From Siphonodentalium dalli (taxonomy: Eukaryota; Mollusca; Scaphopoda; Gadilida; Siphonodentaliidae), in NCBI GenBank assembly GCA_032622095.1, contig CP136061.1, forward strand, positions 194,686,369 through 194,750,368: 64,000 bases of DNA, read 5' to 3'. A model generated the notes under the pieces. The model was given only the letters and a program-made list of their open reading frames with translations, was not told the DNA's origin and did no database searches. Positions 63,301 to 64,000 of this stretch are shown in pieces (position 1 is the stretch's first letter; every line of letters begins with the position of its first letter). A program made the translations under genes and the position numbers.

Positions 63301-64000
63301 ACAATCAACAGACATACACACTGTATTAAGTTGATCAATGTTGATGCTAATGGACCAGAATAGCCACTTAATATGACCCATCTCAGTTCGGTTTCAACGT
63401 TCTGCCCATTTCCGTTCAAAAACAAGGAAGCTTTACGCAAAATCCATATTGCAATCATCAAAATGAATTTGTCATGACTCGTAGGGTACCGGGGCAATCC
63501 GAATAGAACATTTAGTTGATTAAGTAGCACGTGAGTCACAATTGATTATGTATACATATACACCACGTATATACACATATGTTTATGTATATCATAATGT
63601 TTACCAACTTGGTTGCCATTTTGGAAGCCATCTTGAGTAATTTTGTCTAACACAACTCAGTGTGACACATGTAACACATATCAAAACAATAAACATCTTT
63701 GATACCAAACATAGTTCCATTTTACTTTCAAAATATGGCTCAAACCTGAACAGCGATTTTTTTGCCGATTTTGATATCAGGATTGTGACAGAAAATTTCG
63801 AATAATTCTGGTAATTTCAGTGGTTAAAATAGTAACAAAATACCAAAGGTGCATCAGAAATGTTAGTACTCAAGCTATATAAGACATACTAGTCAACTGT
63901 GTGCATCACCCTAACTTGTAAGCGGTTGCGTGGCACGCTGGGATAATAATTAACATTTTCCATATTTTGGTGGCCATATTGGCAGCCATTTTGAGCCAAA
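60320..64000. mobile_element. 4.3-kb Mutator-like TIR element (copy 2, cut by window end)
   Basis: It matches copy 1 (14691 aligns with 60323) in the same orientation through the left arm, minisatellite core and most of the right arm. Few differences are seen: scattered substitutions and short indels, such as loss of ~12 bases in a AAAATGGC repeat near 60950. The outermost TAGTCTGGTCGATAAA of copy 1 is missing at this left end, and the right end is outside the window. Confidence 0.9.
61710..63300. repeat. ~42-bp minisatellite core of copy 2
   Basis: It is colinear with 16085-17690, with nearly the same unit order, so unit number has changed little since the two copies separated. A unit-level deletion is seen near 62110. 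Confidence 0.85.

Noticed and set aside
1-64000. tRNA, rRNA or other structured RNA genes
   Set aside because: No cloverleaf with A and B boxes or rRNA core sequence was recognised by eye. A covariance-model scan would be needed to exclude small RNAs.

Overview
The window looks like nuclear DNA of a metazoan, most likely a marine invertebrate. It is AT-rich and intron-dominated, and it is packed with short terminal-inverted-repeat (TIR) elements, minisatellites and poly-C/poly-G tracts. There is one clear spliced gene. I see no operon structure, rRNA, tRNA or CRISPR array. I cannot name the species from sequence alone. A lancelet, brachiopod or mollusc would fit the gene type and repeat load, but that is inference.

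The one well supported gene is on the minus strand from the ATG at 45754 to the stop at 9033. Ten exons join with matching GT/AG borders and phases into a 992-codon protein. Its N-terminal half is a dynamin-like large GTPase (P-loop GETGAGKS, DSPG, NKWD). Coiled-coil segments follow, and the C-terminus is a complete protein kinase (GSGSFADV loop, VAVKK, HRDLKPDN, DVG, MAPE). This layout resembles the DSTYK (dual serine/threonine and tyrosine kinase) group. Introns 5 (10.8 kb) and 8 (11.9 kb) hold much of the repeat content.

Left edge (1-4400): a minus-strand open frame of 219 codons runs off the window. It has a TATA box upstream and resembles the N-terminal region of Polinton/adintovirus-type polymerase proteins. 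It is followed by a 16-bp minisatellite and a decayed retrotransposon pol fragment with a recognisable aspartic protease.

4400-8060 holds two TIR elements of 1.7-2 kb. Intron 8 holds a foldback element with a palindromic satellite (10978-12737), hairpin MITEs and a 4.3-kb Mutator-like element (14663-19002). That element has 1.3-kb inverted arms, a 42-bp minisatellite core and a 10-bp target duplication.

Introns 1-7 (23.4-45.5 kb) carry several TTAA-flanked (piggyBac-type) and TA-flanked MITE families, often nested. One lies 60 bp upstream of the start codon. Right of the gene (46-64 kb) I see no convincing gene. It holds more MITEs, a 52-bp minisatellite (55489-56005), foldbacks, and a second near-identical copy of the 4.3-kb element in the same orientation, cut by the window end.
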